Shown piece after piece: positions 1 through 7,100 of a DNA stretch of 7,691 nucleotides. Under the pieces are notes generated by a model, which had not been told where the DNA came from, made no database searches, and worked only from the letters and a program-made list of their open reading frames with translations. The stretch covers positions 1 through 7,691 of the forward strand of contig DAIEQT010000283.1 in assembly GCA_027347545.1 (NCBI GenBank), in the 5' to 3' direction. Origin of the DNA: Ignavibacteria bacterium. Its GTDB lineage: Bacteria > Bacteroidota > Ignavibacteria > Ignavibacteriales > Melioribacteraceae. The position numbers and the translations under genes are program-made. Positions within the stretch are counted from its first letter, which is position 1. Every line of letters starts with the position of its first letter.

Positions 1-54
1 CCAAAGCGCAAGCTCGCTTCCGCGCGAACCAATTATCAATTTATTTTTCTTCAA
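1..54 (-). CDS. hemC: Hydroxymethylbilane synthase (porphobilinogen deaminase), N-terminal 18 codons only
   Basis: Reading the minus strand from 54 gives MKKNKLIIGSRGSELALW with no stop before the window edge. The IIGSRGSELALW stretch is the hallmark first beta strand of HemC, which joins four porphobilinogen molecules into hydroxymethylbilane in the cytoplasm, two steps downstream of HemA's product. I chose the TTG at 54-52 as start because GAGG (64-61, minus strand) lies 6 bases ahead, a good Shine-Dalgarno site, and the resulting MKK leader is typical. A second in-frame TTG at 39-37 is possible but has no such site. The start lies inside hemA (stop 43-41), giving a 14-base overlap and implying translational coupling. 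Only the N-terminus is present; the identification rests on 18 residues plus the hem operon context. Confidence 0.85.
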   Translation of the reverse strand, partial: MKKNKLIIGSRGSELALW

Positions 55-1369
55 TTTTTTCCTCGATAGTTTTCTTTTCTTCGTGCAATGGTTTTTCTCC
101 ACCGGATTTATCGTTAAGATTAAAAAGCTCTTTAAGAATAACTGTGTTATCTGTTAACTCTTTAATATTAGCGCCCGTTTCGGCGTACTCGCGCAATTTT
201 ACAGTTGGATTATGCAACAGGCGTCCTATCATACGTCGAGTCATATCTTCAACCTTTGCAAAATCATCATCGCTGAGTTTGTGTTTTATTTTTTCAAGCT
301 CATCAGAGCGAATTTCTTCAAAGAATGAACGCATTGTTTTGATAGTAGGTACCACATCAAGTGAATTGTACCAGCCGAAAAAGCCAACCAACTCTTCCAT
401 AATAATTTTTTCTACAAGAGGGAGCTGATCTTTTCGCTTCTGCAAATTTTGATCAACAATAATTTTCAGCGAATCCATGTCGTGGTAGAACACGTTATCA
501 ATCTCTTTCACTTCGGGGTCAATATCTCGCGGAACAGCAATATCCATCATTACAATTGGTGCACCTTTGCGCTTCTTCATTGCAGTCTGAACATCTTTAA
601 TCGTGATGATGAAGTCATCAGAGCTAGTTGCACTGATAATAATATCAAAATTATATAGCTGTTCATTCAGAAATTGAAACGGAATAATCTCACCGTGAAC
701 TTTTTCCGAAAGTTTCTCAGCTCGCTCAATTGTTCTATTAGAAATTGCGATTTGGCCAACACCTTTATCGCGTAGATGAACTGCAGCAAGTTCTCCCGTT
801 TCTCCAGCGCCAATTACCAATGCTGATTTTTTATCTAAACTTGCAAAAATCTTTTCTACTACTTGAACAGCGGCATAGCTAACAGTAACAGCACCTTCCC
901 CAATTGTTGTTTCTTTTATTGCCCGCTTACCAACTTTGGTTGCAGTGTCGAAAATTCTTCGCAAAACTGAACCGGAAAACTCTAAGTCTTCGCTAATTTC
1001 AAACGATTCTTTAACTTGTCCAAGAATTTGACCGTCTCCAATAATCATCGAATCAATTCCGGCAGCTACGGAAAAAATGTGTTTAACAGCGCTGCATGAA
1101 AAATATTTAGAAAAGTGTTCCGGTTTTATTCCAAGTTTCGGTTTGAAATCTATAAGCGTTTGAATCAACGGCAACGAATCCAAACTTTGAGATTGTGGGA
1201 AACCAAAAATTTCTGTACGATTACAAGTAGATATAACAACGCCATCCGAAAGAAGCGATTCACGCAGCTTCGGTATAAATTCAACAATCTCGTCACGAGT
1301 AAGGTGAACTGCTTCGCGGAGTTCAAGCGGCGAAGTTTTGTGGTTTATCGAAATGCCTATTAAATTCAT
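41..1369 (-). CDS. hemA: Glutamyl-tRNA reductase
   Basis: 442 residues, a full-length GluTR (E. coli HemA is about 420). It reduces glutamyl-tRNA(Glu) with NADPH to glutamate-1-semialdehyde, the committed step of C5-pathway tetrapyrrole synthesis. The start MNLIGISINHKTSPLELRE is the family's usual beginning. The catalytic cysteine is C49 in STCNRTE (47-53). The conserved VAAGIDSMIIGDGQILGQVK stretch spans 101-120; it has GDGQ where many enzymes have GEPQ. The NADPH Rossmann loop is GAGETG (187-192), with SNRT (210-213) after it. The C-terminal dimerisation region covers about 320-415 (RRMIGRLLHNPTVKLRE at 378-394). The last 20 or so residues form a Lys/Glu-rich tail whose DNA also carries the hemC ribosome site and start. 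The gene begins 10 bp after hemX on the same strand with only a weak ribosome site, so the two are probably co-transcribed. Confidence 0.97.
   Translation of the reverse strand: MNLIGISINHKTSPLELREAVHLTRDEIVEFIPKLRESLLSDGVVISTCNRTEIFGFPQSQSLDSLPLIQTLIDFKPKLGIKPEHFSKYFSCSAVKHIFSVAAGIDSMIIGDGQILGQVKESFEISEDLEFSGSVLRRIFDTATKVGKRAIKETTIGEGAVTVSYAAVQVVEKIFASLDKKSALVIGAGETGELAAVHLRDKGVGQIAISNRTIERAEKLSEKVHGEIIPFQFLNEQLYNFDIIISATSSDDFIITIKDVQTAMKKRKGAPIVMMDIAVPRDIDPEVKEIDNVFYHDMDSLKIIVDQNLQKRKDQLPLVEKIIMEELVGFFGWYNSLDVVPTIKTMRSFFEEIRSDELEKIKHKLSDDDFAKVEDMTRRMIGRLLHNPTVKLREYAETGANIKELTDNTVILKELFNLNDKSGGEKPLHEEKKTIEEKIEEK
52..64 (-). promoter_or_regulatory. hemC ribosome binding site and TTG start, inside hemA
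   Basis: On the minus strand GAGG (64-61) is followed by six A and then TTG (54-52). This is the clearest Shine-Dalgarno sequence in the window and decides the hemC start. It is embedded in the charged C-terminal codons of hemA, so ribosomes finishing hemA would disrupt or feed this site. Confidence 0.65.
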
Positions 1370-1379
1370 TTTGCTACTT

Positions 1380-2204
1380 TCAATAGAACGAATGAAACGT
1401 CTTAGCCAGCGAGTTCGTGATGATCAAAGACATAATCGCAAATAAAAATCCAATTAACGAAAACAAGATTACTTTCTTACCGTAAAGGTTGCCGAAAAGC
1501 TTCATTGCAATTCCAACACCGTAAGCAATCCAAACTAGAAATGTTCCAACAAGTTTTGGATCTGCATAACTAAACTTTGGGAAAGCAGCCGGCAGCCAGA
1601 TTATGCCTATCACTATTGCAAATGTTAAAAGCACAAAGCCAATTATCATAGCATAGAAACTTAGCCTCTCAAGAATTTCCAGACTAGGAAGTCTATCGAA
1701 TATCAAACCAAACTTATTGGATTTGATGTTCTTGTAAAGTATCATAAATAGTAAACCATAGACTGCGGAAATTGTAATTCCGGAATAACCGAGCATAGCA
1801 TTGATAACGTGCAGACCGAGCAAACGGTTTCTCAAAACTTCCGGAACAATATATGTGTGTTCGATGCTGATTGAAGAAAAGAACTGAAACACTAGAGAAA
1901 AGAAAATTATAAACGCTCCGGTGCCGCGAATATCGGTTAGCAACTCGAGAACGAAATATGAAAATGCTATCGAACAAGCGATAATCGAGAATATCTCGAA
2001 CTTGTTTGTTATCGGCGGATGATCGTATTCTATCATTCTTGCTACAAGATAGAATGCGTGAAAAAAAAGAGTTATAAAAAGAATAACACGTTTCGAGTTG
2101 TTTGCGGATTTCTTCTCATTGAAAAAATCGTATAGATAAATACCAAACGCAGCCGCATAGAAAAACGGCAGTAATGTGTTCAGCACTTTTATTGATTCAA
2201 GCAT
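1380..2204 (-). CDS. hemX: HemX/CcsA-like integral membrane protein (cytochrome c assembly family)
   Basis: 274 residues, almost entirely hydrophobic. I count about eight membrane helices, near residues 5-25, 40-58, 68-88, 95-115, 130-157, 182-204, 217-237 and 244-264. The layout and the motifs LGLHVINAMLGYSGI (129-143), DPKLVGTFLVWIAYGV (215-230) and the following GNLYGKKV match the CcsA/ResC/HemX branch of cytochrome c assembly proteins. H132, and perhaps H49, sit where this family carries haem-related histidines. The WWD-type tryptophan-rich motif of true haem-handling CcsA is not visible, so HemX fits better than CcsA. In Bacillus, HemX lowers HemA levels; elsewhere its role is unclear. 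Its position directly ahead of hemA, 10 bp apart, supports a link to tetrapyrrole control or haem handling. The ATG at 2204-2202 has only a weak ribosome site. An alternative name is ccsA-like. Confidence 0.8.
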   Translation of the reverse strand: MLESIKVLNTLLPFFYAAAFGIYLYDFFNEKKSANNSKRVILFITLFFHAFYLVARMIEYDHPPITNKFEIFSIIACSIAFSYFVLELLTDIRGTGAFIIFFSLVFQFFSSISIEHTYIVPEVLRNRLLGLHVINAMLGYSGITISAVYGLLFMILYKNIKSNKFGLIFDRLPSLEILERLSFYAMIIGFVLLTFAIVIGIIWLPAAFPKFSYADPKLVGTFLVWIAYGVGIAMKLFGNLYGKKVILFSLIGFLFAIMSLIITNSLAKTFHSFY

Positions 2205-2231
2205 CTTAACTATTCTCTAACTATCTAATTC

Positions 2232-2256
2232 TCCGCACTAAACTTGCGGATTTTTT
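2232..2256 (+). terminator. Terminator-like hairpin with T run, orphan, facing rightward
   Basis: TCCGCA (2232-2237) and TGCGGA (2245-2250) form a perfect 6-bp stem around a 7-base loop, followed directly by six T (2251-2256). This is the form of an intrinsic terminator for plus-strand transcription. No plus-strand gene lies to its left in the window: hemX and hemA are both on the other strand. In the hemX transcript the same bases form a leader hairpin without a T run, so it would not terminate there. It may be a leftover from a rearrangement, or it may stop antisense transcription. Confidence 0.5.
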
Positions 2257-2262
2257 GTGTGG

Positions 2263-2272
2263 CAAAATTATA
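2263..2272 (-). promoter_or_regulatory. Candidate promoter for hemX-hemA-hemC
   Basis: On the minus strand TATAAT (2272-2267) overlaps TAATTTTG (2270-2263), an exact match to the TAnnTTTG -7 box of Bacteroidota promoters, about 58 bases ahead of the hemX ATG. The upstream element is poor: the nearest TTGAAA (2300-2295) is 22 bases from the TATAAT, longer than ideal. This is a motif match only; no other good candidate lies between hemX and the repeat. Confidence 0.4.
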
Positions 2273-2338
2273 AATATCTTGCTCGAAATCCTCATTTCAA
2301 CACTATTTATTTGAAACATCTGAATTATTGGTTCTTTG

Positions 2339-2406
2339 TCACACTGAGCTTGTCGAAGTGTGATAATTTAGCTTGTAACGTCATGGTTCGACAAGCTCAC
2401 CATGAC
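2339..2406. repeat. Two-hairpin inverted repeat (REP-like palindromic element)
   Basis: The left hairpin pairs TCACACT (2339-2345) with AGTGTGA (2357-2363). The right hairpin pairs GTCATGG (2380-2386) with CCATGAC (2400-2406). The two outer stems differ, but the inner sequence is the same in opposite orientation: TGAGCTTGTCGAA (2345-2357) is the exact 13-base reverse complement of TTCGACAAGCTCA (2387-2399). A 16-base AT-rich spacer separates the hairpins. Conserved loops with self-complementary but differing stems mark a structured dispersed element, not chance. From general familiarity, similar units, read as VTLSLSK and MVRQAHHD in spurious ORFs, are scattered through Bacteroidota-like genomes. 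The copy number cannot be judged from this window. Confidence 0.75.
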
Positions 2407-2416
2407 TTAGTCTTAA

Positions 2417-3433
2417 TATTTCAGAGGTTTCTATTTTGTAAATCAACTTACCGAGTTGCTAACAAACTATGGTGATATTGCAGAAGTTTGGTTTGACGGC
2501 GCTTGCGGTGAAGGATCAAATGGTAAGAAACAAGTATATGATTGGCAATCTTATTACAAAACTATCCGTAAACTTCAGCCAAATGCTGTCATTGCAATTA
2601 TGGGTCCGGATGTTCGCTGGGTCGGAACAGAATCCGGTTACGGAAGAAAAACCGAATGGAGTGTGTTGCCAGGTTCCAGCACAAACCAAAGTGAAATTGC
2701 TGATAACTCACAACAACAAAAAACAGATGCTGCGTTTATTCCGCGCGACTTGATGAATGAAGATTTAGGAAGCAGAAAAAAAATATTTTCGGCTACTTCA
2801 CTTATCTGGTATCCGGCTGAAATTGATGTGTCTATAAGAAATGGCTGGTTTTACCATGCTAATGATGATGAATCTGTTAAATCGCCAGAAAAACTAGTAG
2901 ATATTTACTACAACTCAGTTGGGCTAAACGGAGTTTTGTTATTGAACATTCCGCCAGATAAGAGAGGCCTAATTCACGAGAATGAGGTTAAGGCGTTGCG
3001 CGGAATGAAAAAAATTCTTGATAAAACTTTTAGTATTAATTTTGCCCAGAGTGCTTCTGCAAAGGCATCAAGTACTAAAAAGGGTTTACATGCAAAAAAT
3101 ATTCTTGATGATAATCTAGAAACATACTGGTCAGCGGAAGAAAGTGTTTCGCAAGCATCAATCGAATTAGCATTTGAAAAGGAACTAAAATTTAACACCG
3201 CTATGCTTCAAGAAAATATTTTGGTTGGTCAGCGGATAGAAAAATTTCACTTGGAATATTGGAATGGACTTGGTTGGAAAACATTTGCGGAAGGAACTAC
3301 AGTTGGCTACAAACATTTGCTCAGATTTCCAACAATCACTACAGACAAAATTAAAATTGTGATTGATGAAAGCCGGCTTAATCCAACTTTAGCTTCATTG
3401 GGTTTATACTTTGCGTTAGAAACGAAAGAGTGA
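2417..3433 (+). pseudogene. Alpha-L-fucosidase (GH29), 5'-truncated remnant with C-terminal discoidin-like domain
   Basis: The open frame starts just after a TAA at 2414-2416. Recognisable GH29 sequence starts near 2432-2444 (NQLTELLTNYGD), with no proper start or ribosome site; the only nearby start is a TTG at 2456. Counting residues from that TTG, EVWFDGA (10-16) holds the nucleophile D14. E59 in RWVGTESGY lies 45 residues on, the spacing I recall between nucleophile and acid/base in GH29-B enzymes such as BiAfcB. PAEIDVSIRNGWFYH (120-134) and GVLLLNIPPDKRGLI (159-173) are further family signatures. Residues from about 195 to 325, with ILDDNLETYWSAEE (216-229), form a discoidin (F5/8 C)-like beta-sandwich. 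Family members carry a signal peptide and roughly 150 or more residues before the nucleophile; here only about 25 in-frame residues precede it. The enzyme would release L-fucose from glycans if whole, but without half its barrel it is very unlikely to be active. The hairpin repeat ends only 26-38 bp upstream. Confidence 0.85.
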
Positions 3434-3434
3434 G

Positions 3435-4124
3435 CTATTTCTTTTTGAAATTCTTTGCGGTTGGTATTCCAACATTTTTTCTAACACCAAACTTTTCCCG
3501 GAACTCGATAAGCTTTCCGGTTTGTTTTTTGTTCAACGTATTTACATTCCCAAGCTGCGCCGCAATAAATTGAATCTTTGCCGCGTGCTCAACTGTTTCC
3601 ATTTTATGATAGGCATCCAGAACATTTTTACCCAATGTTACTACACCATGATTCGCCAGCAAGAACGCATCATAATCCAAAACATATTTAGAAATCATTC
3701 CATACAATTCCTCTGTTCCCGTTGTGCCATATTCAACAAGAGGAATAGAGCCGAGAACAATTATTACCTCAGGCAAAACCATTTTGTCTAAAGGAATTCC
3801 CGCAACTGCAAACCCGGTTGCATAAGGTGGGTGTGTATGGCAAACACTAATTACATCCGGTCGGGATTTGTAAATCTGCAAATGCATATTTGCTTCAGAT
3901 GATGGCTTTCTTTTTCCCTCTACAAGATTTCCATCAAGATCGAGAATAATAAGGTCATCAGGCTTCATAAACCCTTTACTAATTCCGGTAGGAGTAATTA
4001 GGATTTTGCTCTTATCAATGCGCGCACTAACATTGCCGTCGTTGGAAGCAACGAACCCTCTGTCGTAAATTCTTTTTCCTACCTTTAAAATTTCGGCTTT
4101 CAGCTTCAGAGTTATTTTTGTCAC
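3435..4124 (-). CDS. Zinc-dependent class II aldolase/adducin family protein, L-fuculose-1-phosphate aldolase-like
   Basis: 229 residues, close to E. coli FucA (215). Family members cleave or epimerise sugar phosphates: FucA splits L-fuculose-1-phosphate to DHAP and L-lactaldehyde, and AraD epimerises ribulose-5-phosphate. Motifs in order are ASNDGNVSAR (26-35, phosphate binding), TPTGISKG (44-51), SSEANMHLQIY (75-85) with catalytic E77, CHTHPPYATGFA (95-106) with zinc ligands H96 and H98, and NHG (158-160) with zinc ligand H159. E77, H96, H98 and H159 align with E. coli FucA E73, H92, H94 and H155 at a constant offset of four, so the active site is intact. The start is GTG (4124-4122), 10 bp after the kinase stop, with weak GAGA ahead. 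The basic C-terminus (NFKKK) ends 1 bp from the fucosidase remnant's stop. Substrate is uncertain: fuculose-phosphate is favoured by the match and the fucosidase neighbour, but ribulose-phosphate epimerase or another sugar-phosphate lyase is possible. Confidence 0.85.
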   Translation of the reverse strand: MTKITLKLKAEILKVGKRIYDRGFVASNDGNVSARIDKSKILITPTGISKGFMKPDDLIILDLDGNLVEGKRKPSSEANMHLQIYKSRPDVISVCHTHPPYATGFAVAGIPLDKMVLPEVIIVLGSIPLVEYGTTGTEELYGMISKYVLDYDAFLLANHGVVTLGKNVLDAYHKMETVEHAAKIQFIAAQLGNVNTLNKKQTGKLIEFREKFGVRKNVGIPTAKNFKKK

Positions 4125-4134
4125 AGAATCTCTA

Positions 4135-7100
4135 TTATGATCTATTCGGAAGTCTGTTAATTATTTCAAGTATTAGTTTTTGAATTTGATCTTGCGAGAA
4201 TGGTTTTGAGAGATAGTGTGTAAACCCGAGGCTAAGAAATTCGGTTCTATCGTCTGTCATAGCGTAAGCGGTAATGGCTACAATCGGCGTATTAGCATAT
4301 ATGTTATTTTCACGGATTGCATTAGCAGCTTCTACACCGCTTTTCCCTCTTCTGAGATTAATATCCATTAGGATTATGTCGTAGAGGTTGGTATTCGTCA
4401 AACGAATTGCGTCTTCTGCATTATTAACTTCTGTTATATCACCAATTCTTCTTAACATTTGCGAAATAGCAAAAGAATTAATTTCATCATCTTCCACTAA
4501 TAGTATTTTTACTTTTTCTATTTCCTGTTCTGATAATAAAGACTCGGAAGGGACCTGCATAGCGCTAGCAATTGGTATTTCACTTTCCAAAATTTGATTA
4601 ATTGGGATTGTCACAATGAAATTTGATCCAACTCCAAGCTTGCTTTCAACTTTTATGTCACCCTTCAATGCATCTACATATTTTTTAACTATAGTTAATC
4701 CTAAACCGGTTCCTTCAAAATTTCTTCCTCTGCCTTCACTTACCTGGCGGAACTCTTCGAAGATGATTTTAATCTTGTCTTCAGGGATTCCAATTCCAGT
4801 ATCCTTAATAGCGATTGTTATTTCCTTATCCGTTTTATCGGCAGTAACAATTATACCTCCGTTAAAAGTGAATCTGATAGCATTGTTCAGCAGGTTATCA
4901 ATTATTTCCTTTACCATAGTAGTATCTGTAACTGCGGAAAAATCTCTACAGTTAAAATCTTCCCGAATAAATAATCCGTTTCTGTTTGCAAGTGCTTCAA
5001 AAAGCTTTACTTCCTCCCTTATAATTTCAAGTATAGAAACACGGGACAAATTTACTACTACTTTTTCCGCATCTAACTTTGAATAGTTTAACAAAGTATT
5101 CAAAGTATTCAAGAGTCGGTTGCTGCTTTTATTAATCAAAGCTACGAATTCTTTATTATCACCTTCTAACTCGTTGTATAGCAGCTCTGTTAGTCCAAGC
5201 ATTCCTACCAACGGTGTTCTAAGTTCGTGACTCATGTTTGAAAGAAAATTCGATTTTAGCCTATACATCTCTTCGGCTTTTTCCTTAGCGAGAAGCAGTT
5301 GTATCTCGAATTTCTTTCTCTCCGTAATGTCTTCTTGAACAGCCAGCAAATGCAGAGTTTTTCCTTCATTATCTTTTACAGGTGAGATTAAGGTTGTTTC
5401 CCAATAAGTTGAACCATCCTTTTTCTTATTAAGATAATCTCCGCGCCATTCTTTTCCTTCGTGCAAGTTTTTCCAAATTTCCTCAGAATTAATTTCTGAT
5501 TGTTTATGCTGATTTAAAATTCTTAACGACTTCTTGATTATCTCACTTTTATCATAACCGGATATTTCGCAGAAGCCTGCATTAACATATTCAATCATTC
5601 CGTTTACATCTGTAATAACAACAGATACCGGACTTTGCTCTACAGCCAAGCGGAGAGTATTTAGCTGGTCTTCAATATTTTTCCTGTTTGATATATCACG
5701 TGCCGATACTAAAAGTCTTTTTTTTCCGGCTAAAACAACCGGACTCATGTTAACTTCCACCCAGAAAAGCTCACCACTTTTTTTCTTTGCAAACCATTCG
5801 AAACGTTGTGGACCTTCATCTCTCGCCCTAAAAATCCATTGCAAGGCTTCCTTATTGTTGTAAGGAAAAGTACCTGCACTCAAAAAATCCATATCAGTTT
5901 GAATAGCCTCTTCTCTCGTAACTCCAAACATTTTTTCCATAGTCTCATTAACGTCCAATATCGCGCCGGTGTTAAGATCATGAATAAACATAGCATCGTT
6001 AACAGAATTATAAATTGTACGGAACCGCTCTTCGCTTTCACGCAAAGCATTTTCTGCATTTTTACTTTCAGTGATATTTTGAACTGCGCCATATATGCCA
6101 GCAAGCATATTTTTTTGCTCATCCCAAATTGGACGGGCAAAAACTCTAACCCAAAGAATTTTACCGGATTTAGTTACAGTCCTAACCTCAGACATTGCCG
6201 GTTGGTTTTTCTTCAGCAATTCAAATGACTGGGCATCTTTTGCTCTGTCTTCCGGGTGTACTAAAGATTTCCACCCTCCTATTGCTCTATATTCTTCGAA
6301 AGAGTATTCTGTCATTGATGAAAAAGCACCACTTATCCAATCATGATTCTGAATACCTTTTTTATCTAAACTAGTTGTGAAGATATAATCCGAAGCTACT
6401 TCAGAAATTAATCTGTGCCGCTCCTCGCTGTGTCTTAATTCTTCTTCAGCTTTCTTTCTTGCTTCAGATTCCTTAAAAATTGCCCTTGCTTTAAATACAT
6501 AGCCCGACAGAAAGACACCGCCAATAAAAAGAACCGCAAAGATTAGAAGCAGCTTCATTGCAAAGGAGAAGAGCGGCGCGCCTAATTCAGCTTTCGATGA
6601 GGCAATTGCAAGCGACCAAAAAGTATTCATGATCTTAACTGGGAGGAAATAAACTACCGCGCTAACATTTCCCCCTTCTTTGTCATTAAATATAAAAGTT
6701 GAAGTTCCTTCTTTTCCTCGCATCATTATTTGTGCTAATCGCTTTATATCAATAGATGATTCTGTTGTTTCAAATACAGACTTGCCAACATGATTTTGAT
6801 TCTCGCAGTAGAGTTCAACACCATCAGCACTTAACAGCCATGCGCGGACTGATGAACCAATCTTTATTTCATCTAGTATTTCTTTTGTTATCCTTTCAAA
6901 ATTCAATAGGAAAGCAATACTGCCTTCATAATTTCCATTCTTAAAAATTGGATAGTGAATTACAATTGCCTGAAAACCTTGAACAGCCATGAAAACATCG
7001 CTAACTACAGGCTGATGTTCGGAAAGAATTTTTACCATGTGTTTCTGCTTGGATATATCCACCCCAATTGATTTAACATAATAAGGCACAGTATAAATTA

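Noticed and set aside
2339..2406. CRISPR array or transposon ends
   Set aside because: There are only two units, in inverted orientation, with no regular spacers, no cas genes and no transposase in the window.
2257..2475. Plus-strand 72-codon frame across the intergenic region (contains VTLSLSK and MVRQAHHD)
   Set aside because: It is a translation of the hairpin repeat and its flanks, with no ribosome site and no protein-like pattern. The peptide signature is what this repeat gives when translated.
2456..3433. Treating the fucosidase frame as a complete gene from TTG 2456
   Set aside because: GH29 similarity continues upstream of this TTG, no ribosome site precedes it, and a large part of the catalytic barrel plus the signal peptide are missing.
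4616..5086. Plus-strand 156-codon frame opposite the kinase
   Set aside because: It lies wholly antisense to the HisKA/ATPase region, whose motifs are unmistakable; the sequence is serine/leucine-rich, as expected of a shadow frame.
5806..6228. Plus-strand 140-codon frame opposite the PAS domains
   Set aside because: Antisense to well-formed PAS/PAC sequence, with no recognisable domain or ribosome site.
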